From assembly GCA_900316285.1 (NCBI GenBank), contig ONCG01000001.1, forward strand, positions 62,001 through 126,000: a stretch of DNA of 64,000 nucleotides. The letters are read 5' to 3'. Source of the stretch: an uncultured Prevotellaceae bacterium (GTDB taxonomy: Bacteria > Bacteroidota > Bacteroidia > Bacteroidales > Bacteroidaceae). Position 1 is the first letter of the stretch. The number at the start of each line of letters is the position of its first letter. This document shows, in pieces, positions 33,684 through 42,714 of this stretch. The translations under genes and the position numbers were made by a program. The notes under the pieces are model-generated. The model was given only the letters and a program-made list of their open reading frames with translations. It had not been told where the DNA came from and made no database searches.

Positions 33684-33704
33684 CCCCTCCCTATGGGGGA
33701 GGGG
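33684..33704. terminator. G/C-rich palindrome between convergent genes
   Basis: CCCCTCCC-TATG-GGGGAGGGG lies 4 nt after the barrel gene stop and 13 nt before the YbjQ-like gene stop. It probably works as a bidirectional terminator and belongs to the same repeat family as the in-frame elements. Confidence 0.5.
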
Positions 33705-33717
33705 TTTGGGGAGAGGC

Positions 33718-34035
33718 CTATATCACCACTGCCGTTCCACTCGTGGCAACCATCAGCATGGCATTTTCTGCACCGATGGTTTCGTAGTCGATGTCGATGC
33801 CTACGATGGCATTGGCACCCATCGCGCGGGCACGATCCTCCATTTCTCTTAAGGAAGTCTCCTTGGCCTCACGTAGCACACGCTCATAGGAACCGCTACG
33901 GCCACCCACGATGTCGCGGATGCTGGCCTTGAAATCTTTCCAAAAGTTAGCACCAATAATAGTCTCGCCGGTCACCAGTCCTTTGTATTCGCGGATGGTC
34001 TGACCTTCAATGGTTGGGGTTGTTGTCAGTATCAT
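33718..34035 (-). CDS. YbjQ-like (UPF0145) heavy-metal-binding-domain protein
   Basis: 105 aa, the family's normal size. Characteristic segments are [21 protein letters not shown] near the N-terminus, then [19 protein letters not shown] and the C-terminal [17 protein letters not shown]. These proteins form small oligomers of uncertain function. No signal peptide. Monocistronic, convergent with the barrel gene. The 34036-34199 gap upstream holds an AT-rich stretch and a G/C-rich palindrome remnant near 34156-34190. Confidence 0.9.
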   Translation of the reverse strand: MILTTTPTIEGQTIREYKGLVTGETIIGANFWKDFKASIRDIVGGRSGSYERVLREAKETSLREMEDRARAMGANAIVGIDIDYETIGAENAMLMVATSGTAVVI

Positions 34036-34199
34036 ATCTTTTTACCTTTAAATGATTAAACACTTCATACATTAGACGCAACCAACCCCACGAAAGTTGC
34101 AAGAAATATAAAAAAAGAGACAAGATGGCAAAAGAGTTCGCTCTGCACAGCGACACTCACGCCTTCCCTTCCCTTTGAGGAGGAGCAGAGGGTGGAATC

Positions 34200-35282
34200 T
34201 TACACCGTGATCTCTCCAGAGCCAAGGCAGCGATGGAAATCACGGTCATAGACCACGCAGAACTGACCGGGTGCCACGCCCTGCACCCAGCGGTCGGCAT
34301 GCATCTTATAGCGGCCATCGCCAAGATTCTCAGCCGTACCAATGAAATAATCTGGCGTATGGCGCACCTTGAAGGTAATTTCGCTAGGGAGGGTTGGCGC
34401 AGTCAGGAAATGGAAATCCTTGATAGGAAATTCCATGCGATGTGCCTTGATGGGTTCGTAGCCTTTCACCACATAGAGAATATTTTGTTCCACGTCTTTC
34501 TTCACCACATTCCAGGGACCTCCACCGAGGCCAAGTCCCTTGCGCTGGCCGATAGTATGGAACCAATGACCTTTGTGCTGACCAAGCACCCTACCGGTTT
34601 CGATATCAATGATATCGCCTTCCTTCTCACCCAAATAGCGACGCACATAGTCGTTGTAGTTCAGCTTACCAAGGAAACAGATGCCCTGCGAGTCCTTGCG
34701 ACGGGCATTCACCAGGTGTTCTTTTTCGGCAATGGCACGCACCTCTTCCTTCCGCATGTGACCGATGGGGAACAACGCCTTCTTCAACTGCCAGTCGTAG
34801 AGTTGCGCAAGGAAGTCGGTCTGGTCCTTCACTGGGTCAGGACTCGTGCAGAGCCACTTCCTGCCTTCTTCGTCAATCTCCGTCTGGGCATAATGTCCCG
34901 TAGCAATGAGGTCGTAGTCATGGCCACGCTTACGGTCGAAGGCACCGAACTTAATCATCCGGTTGCACATCACATCGGGATTGGGTGTGCGCCCTTCACG
35001 CACAGCATCCATCGTATAGCGGGTCACCTCGTCCCAATAGTCGCGATGACAGTCCACCACCTCTAACGTGACGCCATACCTGTGACAGAGCGCCGTGGCC
35101 ATCTCCAAATCTTCCTCCATCGAACAGTCCCATTCGGCTTCATTGTCGGAGGGACCTATTTTTATATAGAAACAATCCGGCTTCACACCCTGGTTCACCA
35201 GTTCGTGGAGCACCACGGCACTATCTACGCCGCCCGACAACAATAGGGCAATGCGCTGGTTTTTGATATCTTCTGTCATCAT
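34200..35282 (-). CDS. mnmA: tRNA-specific 2-thiouridylase MnmA
   Basis: 360 aa. It inserts the 2-thio group at U34 of tRNA-Lys, -Glu and -Gln. PP-loop IALLLSGGVDSAVVLHEL is at the N-terminus. The first catalytic Cys is in NPDVMCNRMIKFG and the second in DSQGICFLGKLNY. A C-terminal beta-barrel (VAPGQFCVVYDRDFHRCLGS) is present. ATG at 35282 or 35279. Length fits. A single gene divergent from the sialidase. Confidence 0.96.
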   Translation of the reverse strand: MMTEDIKNQRIALLLSGGVDSAVVLHELVNQGVKPDCFYIKIGPSDNEAEWDCSMEEDLEMATALCHRYGVTLEVVDCHRDYWDEVTRYTMDAVREGRTPNPDVMCNRMIKFGAFDRKRGHDYDLIATGHYAQTEIDEEGRKWLCTSPDPVKDQTDFLAQLYDWQLKKALFPIGHMRKEEVRAIAEKEHLVNARRKDSQGICFLGKLNYNDYVRRYLGEKEGDIIDIETGRVLGQHKGHWFHTIGQRKGLGLGGGPWNVVKKDVEQNILYVVKGYEPIKAHRMEFPIKDFHFLTAPTLPSEITFKVRHTPDYFIGTAENLGDGRYKMHADRWVQGVAPGQFCVVYDRDFHRCLGSGEITV

Positions 35283-35442
35283 ACGCTGGCAAAATTACAA
35301 AAAAACGAGTGCAGAACAAAAGAATTCATTCTTTTTTATGCCGAGATGGCGTTATTTCGCCATCGAAGATGACAAAGTTACGAAAAAGTTTGGATTATTT
35401 CTAAAAAACTATCGTCCTTTAACTTCTTTAACTTCTATATCT

Positions 35443-35473
35443 TTCTTAACTTCCCATTTTTTTTGTATCTTTG
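35443..35473 (+). promoter_or_regulatory. Promoter of the sialidase gene
   Basis: TATCTTTG at 35466-35473, 32 nt before the start codon. The -33 position has TTTC rather than TTTG after a 20-nt gap, so the match is partial. The upstream sequence repeats TTTAACTTC and CTTCTTTAAC words. Confidence 0.65.
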
Positions 35474-35505
35474 CAAAAATCAGATGAACTAAAAACCGAA
35501 ACAAA

Positions 35506-38500
35506 ATGAAAAGAATCTTTACCCTTTTATGTTGTCTCGCCGTCGTACTCATCGCATTGGCCGAGAACGACCCTGTCACATCGAAAGCCGACCTGCAAAC
35601 AGGATGGTACCGCATTCAATGCAAGGCCGACAATGCCAACTCGGCCTATGTCGGACGCTACGTCTACAACGGAGCGAAGGAATATGTGCAGAACAACCAG
35701 CATTGCTACCCACTCTTCATGCAAGTGCCCGCCGCCGAGCCTGCTGCCGACGACGCCACCTACTACATCCGGCTGGAGCGCAATGGCAACGACATCTACG
35801 TTCAGTCGGCCAACGGCCACTACATTAACTTTTATACTGCCGGCAGCACATCGCCCGTGGCGCTCGACTTCACCTACAACGGCACAGGATTCCAGATTGG
35901 ACAGTACTGGGCATTCTTCCCATCGCTCGACAACATCTTGGGCAAAGCTGCCGGTGCATCGGCCTACCGCTTCGCTATCTATCCCGTCGCTCCCTCTGAG
36001 GCCGGGTTGGAAGCCTGGCAGATGGTGTTCAATGGAAAGAACGAAACCAACGCATTGGTCTACTACCATACACAGGTGGCATGCGCCACAACAGGACTGA
36101 AGGGCTTACAGAAGGTCTACAACAAGGGATTCTTTTTCCTGCCCACAGGTGTAACACCGCAGCCTTCCGACTTCACTGTCGAGGGTGACTCGCCAGCAGT
36201 GTCCATCGATGAAGCAACAAAGACCATCACGCTTACCTTCGAGTCTAATGCCATCGATGTCGCCGAAGTGAAGCAGGGCTATCAGACTGCTGGCCGCGGC
36301 AACGAACGCCAACTTCTGCTGCGCATCGACCTGCAGCGCAATGTCACGGGAGCAAAGCTCACCGGCCTGGGCATCAGGCTGGATGAAGAGACACGCCGCA
36401 ACATCGGCACACTCTCCTTGTGGCAAACCACTGGCACGGAGTTTTATGCCAACACGAAACCTACGTCACTGGCTACCATCGAGCCCGCTGCCAACGAACT
36501 GACGTTGCCTCTCGACTACACTATGAAGAGCGGCATCAACCACCTATGGCTCACGGCCTCCGTGAATGCTGATGCCACACTGGGTGAAGCCATCGATGCT
36601 GCACTCGCAAATATCACCTTTACAGCAGACGGAGAGGAAAAAACCGTCGACGTAGCAGCTTCTCTCGGCAACCCTGATGGTGTGGCACACGTCTTCGCCA
36701 CGCAGAGCTTCGCCTATGTGCCCACCACCGACAACTGCCAGTTCTACCGCATCCCTGCGATGATGCTCGACCAGCAAGGTAACATCGTCGTGGCTGCCGA
36801 CCGTCGCTACAATAGCAACAGCGACCTAGGCAACCACAAGATCGACGTGAGCATCCGACGCAGCGAGGACGGTGGCCACACGTGGTCCGCACAGAACATC
36901 ATTGCCACGGGCGATGGTAAGAACACGGCGACCTACGGTTATGGCGACCCTGCACTGGCACGCACCCAGAGTGGACGTCTCATCTGTGTCATGGCTGCAG
37001 GCTCGGTGATGTACTGGAATGGCATGCGCAACGCCGCCATTTGTATCAGCGACGACAACGGACTGACCTGGACAAAGCCGCGCCAGCTCTACACGCGTAA
37101 CTTCACCGACGCCGTCAATGGAAAGAAAAACTCGCTGGGCTTCTACGGCAACTTCATCTCGTCAGGCAAGGGCTTGACGACGAAGGACGGCACTGTGATG
37201 TTCACCAATAACTGTCTGACCTACGACGATAAGTCGACACCGCAGTGCTACATCATCTACTCCACCGACAATGGCGATAACTGGACGCTCGGTCCCGGCA
37301 ACGCCTATCGTGGTGCTGACGAGTCAAAGCTGGAGCAGATGAACAACGGCGACCTCCTCGTGAGCGTCCGCCAGAGTGGTGCTCGCGGCTTCAACACCGG
37401 TTCAGCCGATGCCTCCGCATGGGACTCGCAATGGCGTAACAGCCAGATATCGGGCAACGCCTGCAATGCCGACATCCTCTACTACAGTCGCTCCACGGAG
37501 GGCCAGCGCGACATCATGTTGCACTCCTATATCAATTCTGGTTCCCGCGAGAACCTCACACTGGCCATGAGCATCGACCAAGGGGCATCGTGGCAGAACT
37601 TTATGAACATCCAGCCTGGCGGCTCATGCTACTCCACGATGGTACGCATGACCGACGGCAGCGTCGCCCTACTCTACGAGGATGAGTCCTACTCTGCCGG
37701 CAATGGCTATGCCATCAACTTCCTTACCATCACCGAGGAACAGATCAACGCTTTTGCCGACCAACTGAAAGCCGAAACGGATGAAGACTATCAGCGGGCA
37801 CTCGACGAACTGGAGAACGGCGGCGTCTACTACTTCGCCACGAATTATCTCAACGACGAACCCGTGCGCGGCATCTACTACCTGAAGGCCGATGGCACCC
37901 TCACCACCGATGGTCAGCAGGCGAAGTACTTCACCTTGCAGAAACGAGCCATAGGCGGTGGCTACAAACCCATTGGCTGGAAGAGTGGACAGTTCACCAA
38001 CCCCACCAATGCAACGACGAACACCAAGTACATCCGTACCAGCTCACAGAACCGCGACAACTGGGAGGCACAGGTCATCACCCGCAATGCTGACGGCTTC
38101 TATGCCATCCGAGCTACCAATGCTGCCACCGAGGAGACATGGGGATCTAATGCCTATTGGACGACCGATGCTGAAGGCAACGCCACCTACGACCTGAAGG
38201 GCGGTGCCCACTACATCTGGCGAATTGTGAAGGTTGGCACCACGCCGCGCTTCGAAAGTGGACAAACTTACAAGATCATCACTGGTTACGAAGACAATGG
38301 ATATACACTGGAGGCTAACGGCCGCCTTGAACTTGTCGGAGACATTGAGAAGTCGCACAATTTTACTATCGAGTCGGCCAGCGAAGGTTTTATCATCACT
38401 GATAAAGAAACCGGGAAGCAAGTAGCACGGCCTAATAGCAGCGGTTTTTGGACGCTAAGTGCCACGGCTGCTCAGTGCCGCATCCAAAAAGTAAACTTCG

Positions 38501-38850
38501 ATGGCGAAGAGTTCTACATGATTCAGGCTCCATTCGCCGACAAATATGCCAATGCTGCCATAGAATGGAATGCCACCGGCATGAATGCCACCGAGGCCAC
38601 CGGAGTTGTAAGTAGCGAAACCAGGAACACAGAGAACACATTCTGGAAGATTCTACCTTCCGACATTGCCCTCGACATCTCTCTTCCCACCGAGAAAGAC
38701 TGGGGCGACACCTTCTCCCTTTCTACCGGGGATGGTCGGGGTAGTGCTCGTTTCTTCGCCCCCAACGGCCAACGCCTACAACAGCCTCAGCGAGGCCTCA
38801 ACATCGTGCGCCGTCCCGATGGCTCGGTTCTAAAGGTTCTGAAGAGATAA
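35506..38850 (+). CDS. Multidomain exo-alpha-sialidase (GH33)
   Basis: 1114 aa with a signal peptide (MKRIFTLLCCLAVVLIALA). It removes terminal sialic acid from glycoconjugates. Order: an N-terminal beta domain (about 25-220), a BNR-associated domain (about 240-390), then the six-blade propeller from about residue 400 with the YRIP motif and four Asp boxes (SEDGGHTW, SDDNGLTW, STDNGDNW, SIDQGASW). VALLYEDESY probably supplies the catalytic Tyr/Glu. After about 770 come further beta-rich, possibly carbohydrate-binding domains, and an end (APNGQRLQQPQRGLNIVRR) resembling Bacteroidetes export tails. It is much longer than minimal sialidases because of these added domains. Stands alone between its promoter and a strong terminator. 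Confidence 0.9.
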   Translation: MKRIFTLLCCLAVVLIALAENDPVTSKADLQTGWYRIQCKADNANSAYVGRYVYNGAKEYVQNNQHCYPLFMQVPAAEPAADDATYYIRLERNGNDIYVQSANGHYINFYTAGSTSPVALDFTYNGTGFQIGQYWAFFPSLDNILGKAAGASAYRFAIYPVAPSEAGLEAWQMVFNGKNETNALVYYHTQVACATTGLKGLQKVYNKGFFFLPTGVTPQPSDFTVEGDSPAVSIDEATKTITLTFESNAIDVAEVKQGYQTAGRGNERQLLLRIDLQRNVTGAKLTGLGIRLDEETRRNIGTLSLWQTTGTEFYANTKPTSLATIEPAANELTLPLDYTMKSGINHLWLTASVNADATLGEAIDAALANITFTADGEEKTVDVAASLGNPDGVAHVFATQSFAYVPTTDNCQFYRIPAMMLDQQGNIVVAADRRYNSNSDLGNHKIDVSIRRSEDGGHTWSAQNIIATGDGKNTATYGYGDPALARTQSGRLICVMAAGSVMYWNGMRNAAICISDDNGLTWTKPRQLYTRNFTDAVNGKKNSLGFYGNFISSGKGLTTKDGTVMFTNNCLTYDDKSTPQCYIIYSTDNGDNWTLGPGNAYRGADESKLEQMNNGDLLVSVRQSGARGFNTGSADASAWDSQWRNSQISGNACNADILYYSRSTEGQRDIMLHSYINSGSRENLTLAMSIDQGASWQNFMNIQPGGSCYSTMVRMTDGSVALLYEDESYSAGNGYAINFLTITEEQINAFADQLKAETDEDYQRALDELENGGVYYFATNYLNDEPVRGIYYLKADGTLTTDGQQAKYFTLQKRAIGGGYKPIGWKSGQFTNPTNATTNTKYIRTSSQNRDNWEAQVITRNADGFYAIRATNAATEETWGSNAYWTTDAEGNATYDLKGGAHYIWRIVKVGTTPRFESGQTYKIITGYEDNGYTLEANGRLELVGDIEKSHNFTIESASEGFIITDKETGKQVARPNSSGFWTLSATAAQCRIQKVNFDGEEFYMIQAPFADKYANAAIEWNATGMNATEATGVVSSETRNTENTFWKILPSDIALDISLPTEKDWGDTFSLSTGDGRGSARFFAPNGQRLQQPQRGLNIVRRPDGSVLKVLKR

Positions 38851-38940
38851 TCGCCCCTGCGATTCCCCTTCAGGCCCTCTCTTCCGGTGTCCATTTTCTA
38901 ATCCCCTCTCCTACTGGCACTCATTTGCCAGTCTTCCTAT

Positions 38941-38968
38941 GCTGCGGCAGTGCCGCAGCTTTTTTTTT
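38941..38968 (+). terminator. Rho-independent terminator after the sialidase gene
   Basis: GCTGCGGC, loop AGT, GCCGCAGC followed by nine T. The clearest intrinsic terminator in the window, 91 nt after the stop. Confidence 0.92.
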
Positions 38969-39007
38969 GCCACATCATTTAAAAAACATTAAAAGAATGG
39001 CCCAACA

Positions 39008-39039
39008 TTTGGAAGGAACGAATTATTTTTATATCTTTG
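39008..39039 (+). promoter_or_regulatory. Bacteroidetes-type promoter of the SPFH operon
   Basis: TTTG at 39008-39011, a 20-nt spacer and TATCTTTG at 39032-39039. The 5' leader is about 65 nt. Confidence 0.8.
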
Positions 39040-39110
39040 TGCTATCAAAATGGTATCAACCAACACAAGATTGGCTACACCTTATTATTAATTATTAAAC
39101 AACAAACAAA

Positions 39111-40094
39111 ATGATGGAAAATCAAATCAACAACATGGCCGGAACCACACAGCTTGGCGAACGGCCCTTCAACGGAAGCGTATGCAATGGCTTCTTGATG
39201 CTCTTCGTGATTCTTATCATGATTCTTGGCGGCATCGCCCTCGGCGGTTGGGGCATCTGGCTTGAAAACGGCTGGATCGTCACGCTGGGAATCCTTTCCG
39301 TGATTGTGGGAATTATCTGCGCATGCGGATTCCTGATGCTCGAGCCCAATGAGGCACGCGTACTGACATGGTTCGGTAAATATAGCGGCACATTCACCGA
39401 GACGGGTTTCTTCTGGGTGAACCCGTTCTACTCCACCAAGAAACTCTCGCTGCGCGCTCGCAACCTCGACGCCGAGCCTATCAAAGTGAACGACAAGGTG
39501 GGAAATCCCGTGATGATCGGTCTGGTGATGGTCTGGAAACTGAAGGACACCTACAAGGCTCTCTTCGAAGTGGACTCGCAGACAATGGCAAGTAGTGCAC
39601 AGGGACAGATTGGCACCGACGTGCGTAGCATCATGAACGCCCTGGAGCGTTTCGTGCGTGTGCAGAGCGACGCTGCCCTACGGCAGGTGGCCGGACAATA
39701 TGCTTATGACGACGAAGACTCGAAGAACAACGAGCCCACGCTTCGCTCTAGTGCTGACGAGATTAATCTGCAGCTGGAGCAGAAACTCGACGAGCGCTTG
39801 TCGCTGGCTGGCATCGAGGTCGTTGAGGCTCGCATCAACTACCTGGCCTATGCCCCAGAGATTGCTGCCGTGATGCTGCGCCGTCAACAGGCTTCAGCTA
39901 TCATCACCGCTCGCGAGAAGATTGTAGAAGGTGCTGTTTCCATGGTGAAGATGGCACTCGACAAGCTCTCCTCGGAACAAATTGTGGAACTCGACGACGA
40001 CAAGAAAGCCGCCATGGTGGCCAACCTGCTCGTGGTGCTCTGCGGTGACGAGAACGCACAGCCTGTCGTCAACACCGGAACATTGAATCACTAA
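39111..40094 (+). CDS. SPFH/stomatin-like membrane protein
   Basis: 327 aa. Two hydrophobic segments (about 24-50 and 55-80) anchor it in the inner membrane. The SPFH domain (LEPNEARVLTWFGKYSGTF to NYLAYAPEIAAVMLRRQQASAI) follows, with a helical C-terminal region. Such proteins form membrane-associated scaffolds, and their exact role is unclear. The start is ATG 39111 or 39114. A ribbon-helix-helix gene follows after 9 nt and a hydrolase overlaps that, forming a three-gene operon. Confidence 0.9.
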   Translation: MMENQINNMAGTTQLGERPFNGSVCNGFLMLFVILIMILGGIALGGWGIWLENGWIVTLGILSVIVGIICACGFLMLEPNEARVLTWFGKYSGTFTETGFFWVNPFYSTKKLSLRARNLDAEPIKVNDKVGNPVMIGLVMVWKLKDTYKALFEVDSQTMASSAQGQIGTDVRSIMNALERFVRVQSDAALRQVAGQYAYDDEDSKNNEPTLRSSADEINLQLEQKLDERLSLAGIEVVEARINYLAYAPEIAAVMLRRQQASAIITAREKIVEGAVSMVKMALDKLSSEQIVELDDDKKAAMVANLLVVLCGDENAQPVVNTGTLNH

Positions 40095-40103
40095 TCGTGC
40101 GAT

Positions 40104-40295
40104 ATGAAGACGAAGTCGTTTATCCTCCGCATCGATGCCGACACGATGAGCGCCATCGAGGCATGGGCCGCTGACGAGTTCCGTTCCACCAACGGACAGT
40201 TGCAGTGGATCATCACCGAAGCCCTGCGCAAGGCGAAGCGACTACCGAAGAAGAAAAAAGAAGTAGACGACATATCTAATTCCACAGAATCATGA
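40104..40295 (+). CDS. Small Arc-type ribbon-helix-helix protein
   Basis: 63 aa. The core KSFILRIDADTMSAIEAWAADE, ending NGQLQWIITEALRKA, matches a ribbon-helix-helix fold: a beta strand for DNA contact, then two helices. The tail is Lys-rich. From memory, it commonly sits directly downstream of SPFH genes in Bacteroidetes, and here it starts 9 nt after one. It overlaps the hydrolase start by ATGA. It may regulate the operon or be a structural partner. No toxin gene is next to it, so a toxin-antitoxin role is unsupported. Confidence 0.8.
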   Translation: MKTKSFILRIDADTMSAIEAWAADEFRSTNGQLQWIITEALRKAKRLPKKKKEVDDISNSTES

Positions 40296-41632
40296 AACGA
40301 CTTTTTCTTTCTATCGCCTTGCTCGGCACCTTCGTCTTTCAGGCTGATGCACAAAGAATCAGCGGTACGTGGCATGGTGAGATGCAGCTGAACTCGCTGA
40401 AACTGAACCTGGTGTTGCACCTCGACGGCGACTCCGTTTGCACTGTCGACTCACCCGACCAAGGGGCAAAGGGCATTGCCGGTACCGTGAAGGAACTCAC
40501 GGCAGAAAAGGTAGACGTGCAGTTCCCGATGCTCATGGCGGCCTATACAGCGGAACTGAAGGAAGGAAAGCTCATCGGCACATTTAAGCAACGGGGATTT
40601 ACAGTACCCCTGACGCTTGAACCCGGCGACCTCGTCCGCCAGCGTCCGCAAACGCCCCAGCCACCATTCCCCTACGAGACTCATGAGGTAAAAATAGCTG
40701 TTCCCTCCCCCTACGGGGGGGAGACGGAGAGGGGCCACACCCTCGCCGGCACCCTCACACTGCCCCCCTCCTTTGGGAAGGGGACGGGGGCGAGCCTCTG
40801 CCTGCTCCTCGTCACGGGTAGCGGCTTGCAGGATCGCGATGAGACACTCTTCGACCACAAGCCCTTCGCAGTCATCGCCGACTACCTCGCCCGTCACGGC
40901 ATTGCCACACTCCGTTACGACGACCGCGGTTTCGGCCAGTCCACTGGCGACCCCTCCAACTGCACTACTGCCGATTTCGCAGAAGATGCTGCCGCCTGCA
41001 TCGCATTTCTTCGTTCAACACCTCTCCTTAAGAGAGGGGATGGGGGTAGGCTCAAAGTTGGCATCCTCGGTCATAGCGAAGGGGGCAGCATCGCCTTCAT
41101 GCTCGGTGCTAAATCCCTTCCTACTAAGGAGGGCGGCCAGGGTAAGCCTTTCGTCGACTGCATCGTTGCACTCGCCGCTCCCGGCATCAAGGGTGACACC
41201 CTGCTCGTCGAACAGACCAATGCCTTGTTGCGGCTCAACAGCCAACCAGCCAACATGACCTTGAAGCGTCTGCGCCTGACGATGGCCATGCAGCCTACGA
41301 ATCCGTGGTATGAATACTTCGTGGAGTACGACCCGTCTGCCGACATCGCGGCTACACGCTGTCCGGTATTGGCCCTCAATGGTTCCCTCGACTGCCAAGT
41401 ACTGCCCAAGAGCAACCTAGCCGCTATCCGTAGTCTTTTAAGATTGTCAGAGTGGTCAGCCACCTCCCCCTACGGGGGGGAGACGGAGGGGGGCTTCTAC
41501 AAAGAATACCCTGACCTCAACCACCTATTCCAGCATGCCCAAACGGGCGCAGCCACAGAATACGGCAATATCGAAGAAACCATCTCTGAAGAAGTTCTCC
41601 GCGATATCGTTGCCTGGCTCCAAAGCCTTTGA
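40292..41632 (+). CDS. Secreted alpha/beta hydrolase with several in-frame insertions
   Basis: 446 aa with a signal peptide (MKRLFLSIALLGTFVFQADA). An N-terminal beta domain (about 20-125) precedes the alpha/beta hydrolase core. The nucleophile elbow is GILGHSEGGSIA, the catalytic Asp is probably in LNGSLDCQV and the His in YPDLNHLFQ, typical of secreted acyl-peptidase-like or esterase-like hydrolases of this phylum. Five G/C-rich cassettes are read in frame: PSPYGGETERG (40702-40734), LPPSFGKGTGA (40762-40790), TPLLKRGDGGR (41020-41050), SLPTKEGGQG (41117-41142) and TSPYGGETEGG (41461-41493). None removes a catalytic motif. The stop codon lies in a TTGAACC word that is repeated downstream. 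Confidence 0.85.
   Translation: MKRLFLSIALLGTFVFQADAQRISGTWHGEMQLNSLKLNLVLHLDGDSVCTVDSPDQGAKGIAGTVKELTAEKVDVQFPMLMAAYTAELKEGKLIGTFKQRGFTVPLTLEPGDLVRQRPQTPQPPFPYETHEVKIAVPSPYGGETERGHTLAGTLTLPPSFGKGTGASLCLLLVTGSGLQDRDETLFDHKPFAVIADYLARHGIATLRYDDRGFGQSTGDPSNCTTADFAEDAAACIAFLRSTPLLKRGDGGRLKVGILGHSEGGSIAFMLGAKSLPTKEGGQGKPFVDCIVALAAPGIKGDTLLVEQTNALLRLNSQPANMTLKRLRLTMAMQPTNPWYEYFVEYDPSADIAATRCPVLALNGSLDCQVLPKSNLAAIRSLLRLSEWSATSPYGGETEGGFYKEYPDLNHLFQHAQTGAATEYGNIEETISEEVLRDIVAWLQSL
40702..40790. repeat. Two G/C-rich palindromes in frame in the hydrolase
   Basis: CCCTCCCCCTACGGGGGGGAG at 40702 and CCCCCCTCCTTTGGGAAGGGG at 40762, separated by a short normal coding stretch. Confidence 0.75.
41020..41142. 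repeat. Two further G/C-rich cassettes in the hydrolase
   Basis: CCTCTCCTTAAGAGAGGGG(ATGGGGG) at 41020-41050 and CCCTTCCTACTAAGGAGGG at 41117-41142, flanking the nucleophile elbow GHSEGG. Confidence 0.7.
41461..41493. repeat. G/C-rich cassette near the hydrolase C-terminus
   Basis: CACCTCCCCCTACGGGGGGGA at 41461, nearly identical to the cassette at 40702 in the same gene, and in the same frame. Confidence 0.75.
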
Positions 41633-41820
41633 ACCACGCTCTCGTCGCATTGAACCTTTTGAACAGAGCCACAGGCTCATTGAACCATTTGAACTGCGCC
41701 ACAGGTGCTTTGCAGTTCTTGAACCGCGCTTCAGCGCATTGAACGCAGCCTTGCTGCTTTGAACCGCACCGCAGGTGCATTGAACGTCCGAAGGACATTA
41801 AACCGCAGCTCCGCTGCGAT
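41628..41820. repeat. Mini-hairpin array with TTGAAC linkers
   Basis: TTGAAC(C) words recur 9-11 times between small hairpins: GAGCC-ACA-GGCTC, GCGC-TTCA-GCGC, GCAGC-CTT-GCTGC, GCACC-GCA-GGTGC, GTCC-GAA-GGAC and GCAGC-TCC-GCTGC. The first TTGAACC contains the hydrolase stop codon. The stems vary; the linker is nearly constant. This fills most of the gap to the next gene. Confidence 0.9.
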
Positions 41821-41873
41821 CCTCCCTAGGGAGGTTTTAGGGAAATTCCTCTATACATTTAGGGGAATTTCCC

Positions 41874-41904
41874 TTGTTTCATCATAGAAATATTTGTTCC
41901 TTTG
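41874..41904 (+). promoter_or_regulatory. Possible promoter of the small barrel gene
   Basis: TTG near 41874 and TTCCTTTG at 41897-41904, about 47 nt before the ATG at 41951. One mismatch in the -7 box. Confidence 0.45.
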
Positions 41905-41950
41905 CAACGTGATTACTATCAATATGTTCAAACCAAAATATATATTTACA

Positions 41951-42634
41951 ATGAAAAGGAATCATATTTTAGCTCTCGTGGCACTGACCATCATGATGGC
42001 TCTGCCAGCACAGGCACAATACGGCCGCTATGGCAATCCACGCGGCTATGGTCATACGCGTGTCACTCCCTCCACAAGGAGTGGGGCTGGCTACTACACC
42101 TATTATGGTTTCCGGCTCGGTCTTGCGGGTGGAACCATCAATGCCGACAACCCATTCTACGATGCTGGCGGCATACGCTCAGGACTAAACGCGGGCTTCA
42201 ATGCAGACATCCTGCTCACCCCCTACACCCCTTTATTCTTCGAGACGGGTTTGCAGTACATCGAGAAGGGTGGCAAGAAATCATCGGGCGATGAGAAGCT
42301 CACCTATAGTCTGAACTACCTCGAGGTACCACTCTTGCTGAAATACCAGCTGAAGCTCGACAACAACATCGCCGTGACGCCATTCCTTGGCGGTTATCTG
42401 GCCTGTGGCATCGGCGGAAAGATCAAAGACCAGAACTTGCGCATGGCCGAGAACTCGTTCTCCGACAATAACTTCAAGCGCTTCGATGGAGGACTGCGCC
42501 TCGGCTGCGGTATGATGCTAGACATGTTCTATGTGGAAGCAGGCTACGATGTAGGCCTCGCCAACATCTCACAAGATTCTTTCGACTCTGCCCACACCGG
42601 CACCCTCTTCGCCAACATCGGCTTCAACTTCTAA
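41951..42634 (+). CDS. Small outer-membrane beta-barrel protein
   Basis: 227 aa from the ATG at 41951, which opens the signal peptide MKRNHILALVALTIMMALPAQAQ; an upstream TTG frame is rejected. The mature part matches the OMP_b-brl_2/porin-like pattern: alternating strands such as YYGFRLGLAGGTIN, LFFETGLQYIEKGGKKSS, LNYLEVPLLLKYQL, FLGGYLACGIGGKI and a C-terminal GTLFANIGFNF ending in Phe, as outer-membrane barrels do. Role unknown. A bidirectional terminator follows. Confidence 0.88.
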   Translation: MKRNHILALVALTIMMALPAQAQYGRYGNPRGYGHTRVTPSTRSGAGYYTYYGFRLGLAGGTINADNPFYDAGGIRSGLNAGFNADILLTPYTPLFFETGLQYIEKGGKKSSGDEKLTYSLNYLEVPLLLKYQLKLDNNIAVTPFLGGYLACGIGGKIKDQNLRMAENSFSDNNFKRFDGGLRLGCGMMLDMFYVEAGYDVGLANISQDSFDSAHTGTLFANIGFNF

Positions 42635-42676
42635 GAGCATACCCCCACCCTTTCCCTCCCCCGTAGGGAGGGAAAC

Positions 42677-42714
42677 AAAAAAAGTGCACCAGCCACATGG
42701 CTAGTGCACTTTTT
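42677..42714. terminator. Bidirectional rho-independent terminator
   Basis: A7, GTGCAC, an inner AGCC-ACAT-GGCT stem, GTGCAC, T5, between the convergent barrel (+) and rsgA (-) genes. Confidence 0.88.

Noticed and set aside
40104-40295. Antitoxin of a toxin-antitoxin pair
   Set aside because: The neighbours are an SPFH protein and a secreted hydrolase; no toxin-like gene is adjacent.
41535-41762. 75-codon plus-strand frame running from the hydrolase into the TTGAAC array
   Set aside because: It overlaps the hydrolase end in another frame and its sequence is just the repeat read through (IEPFE-type words).
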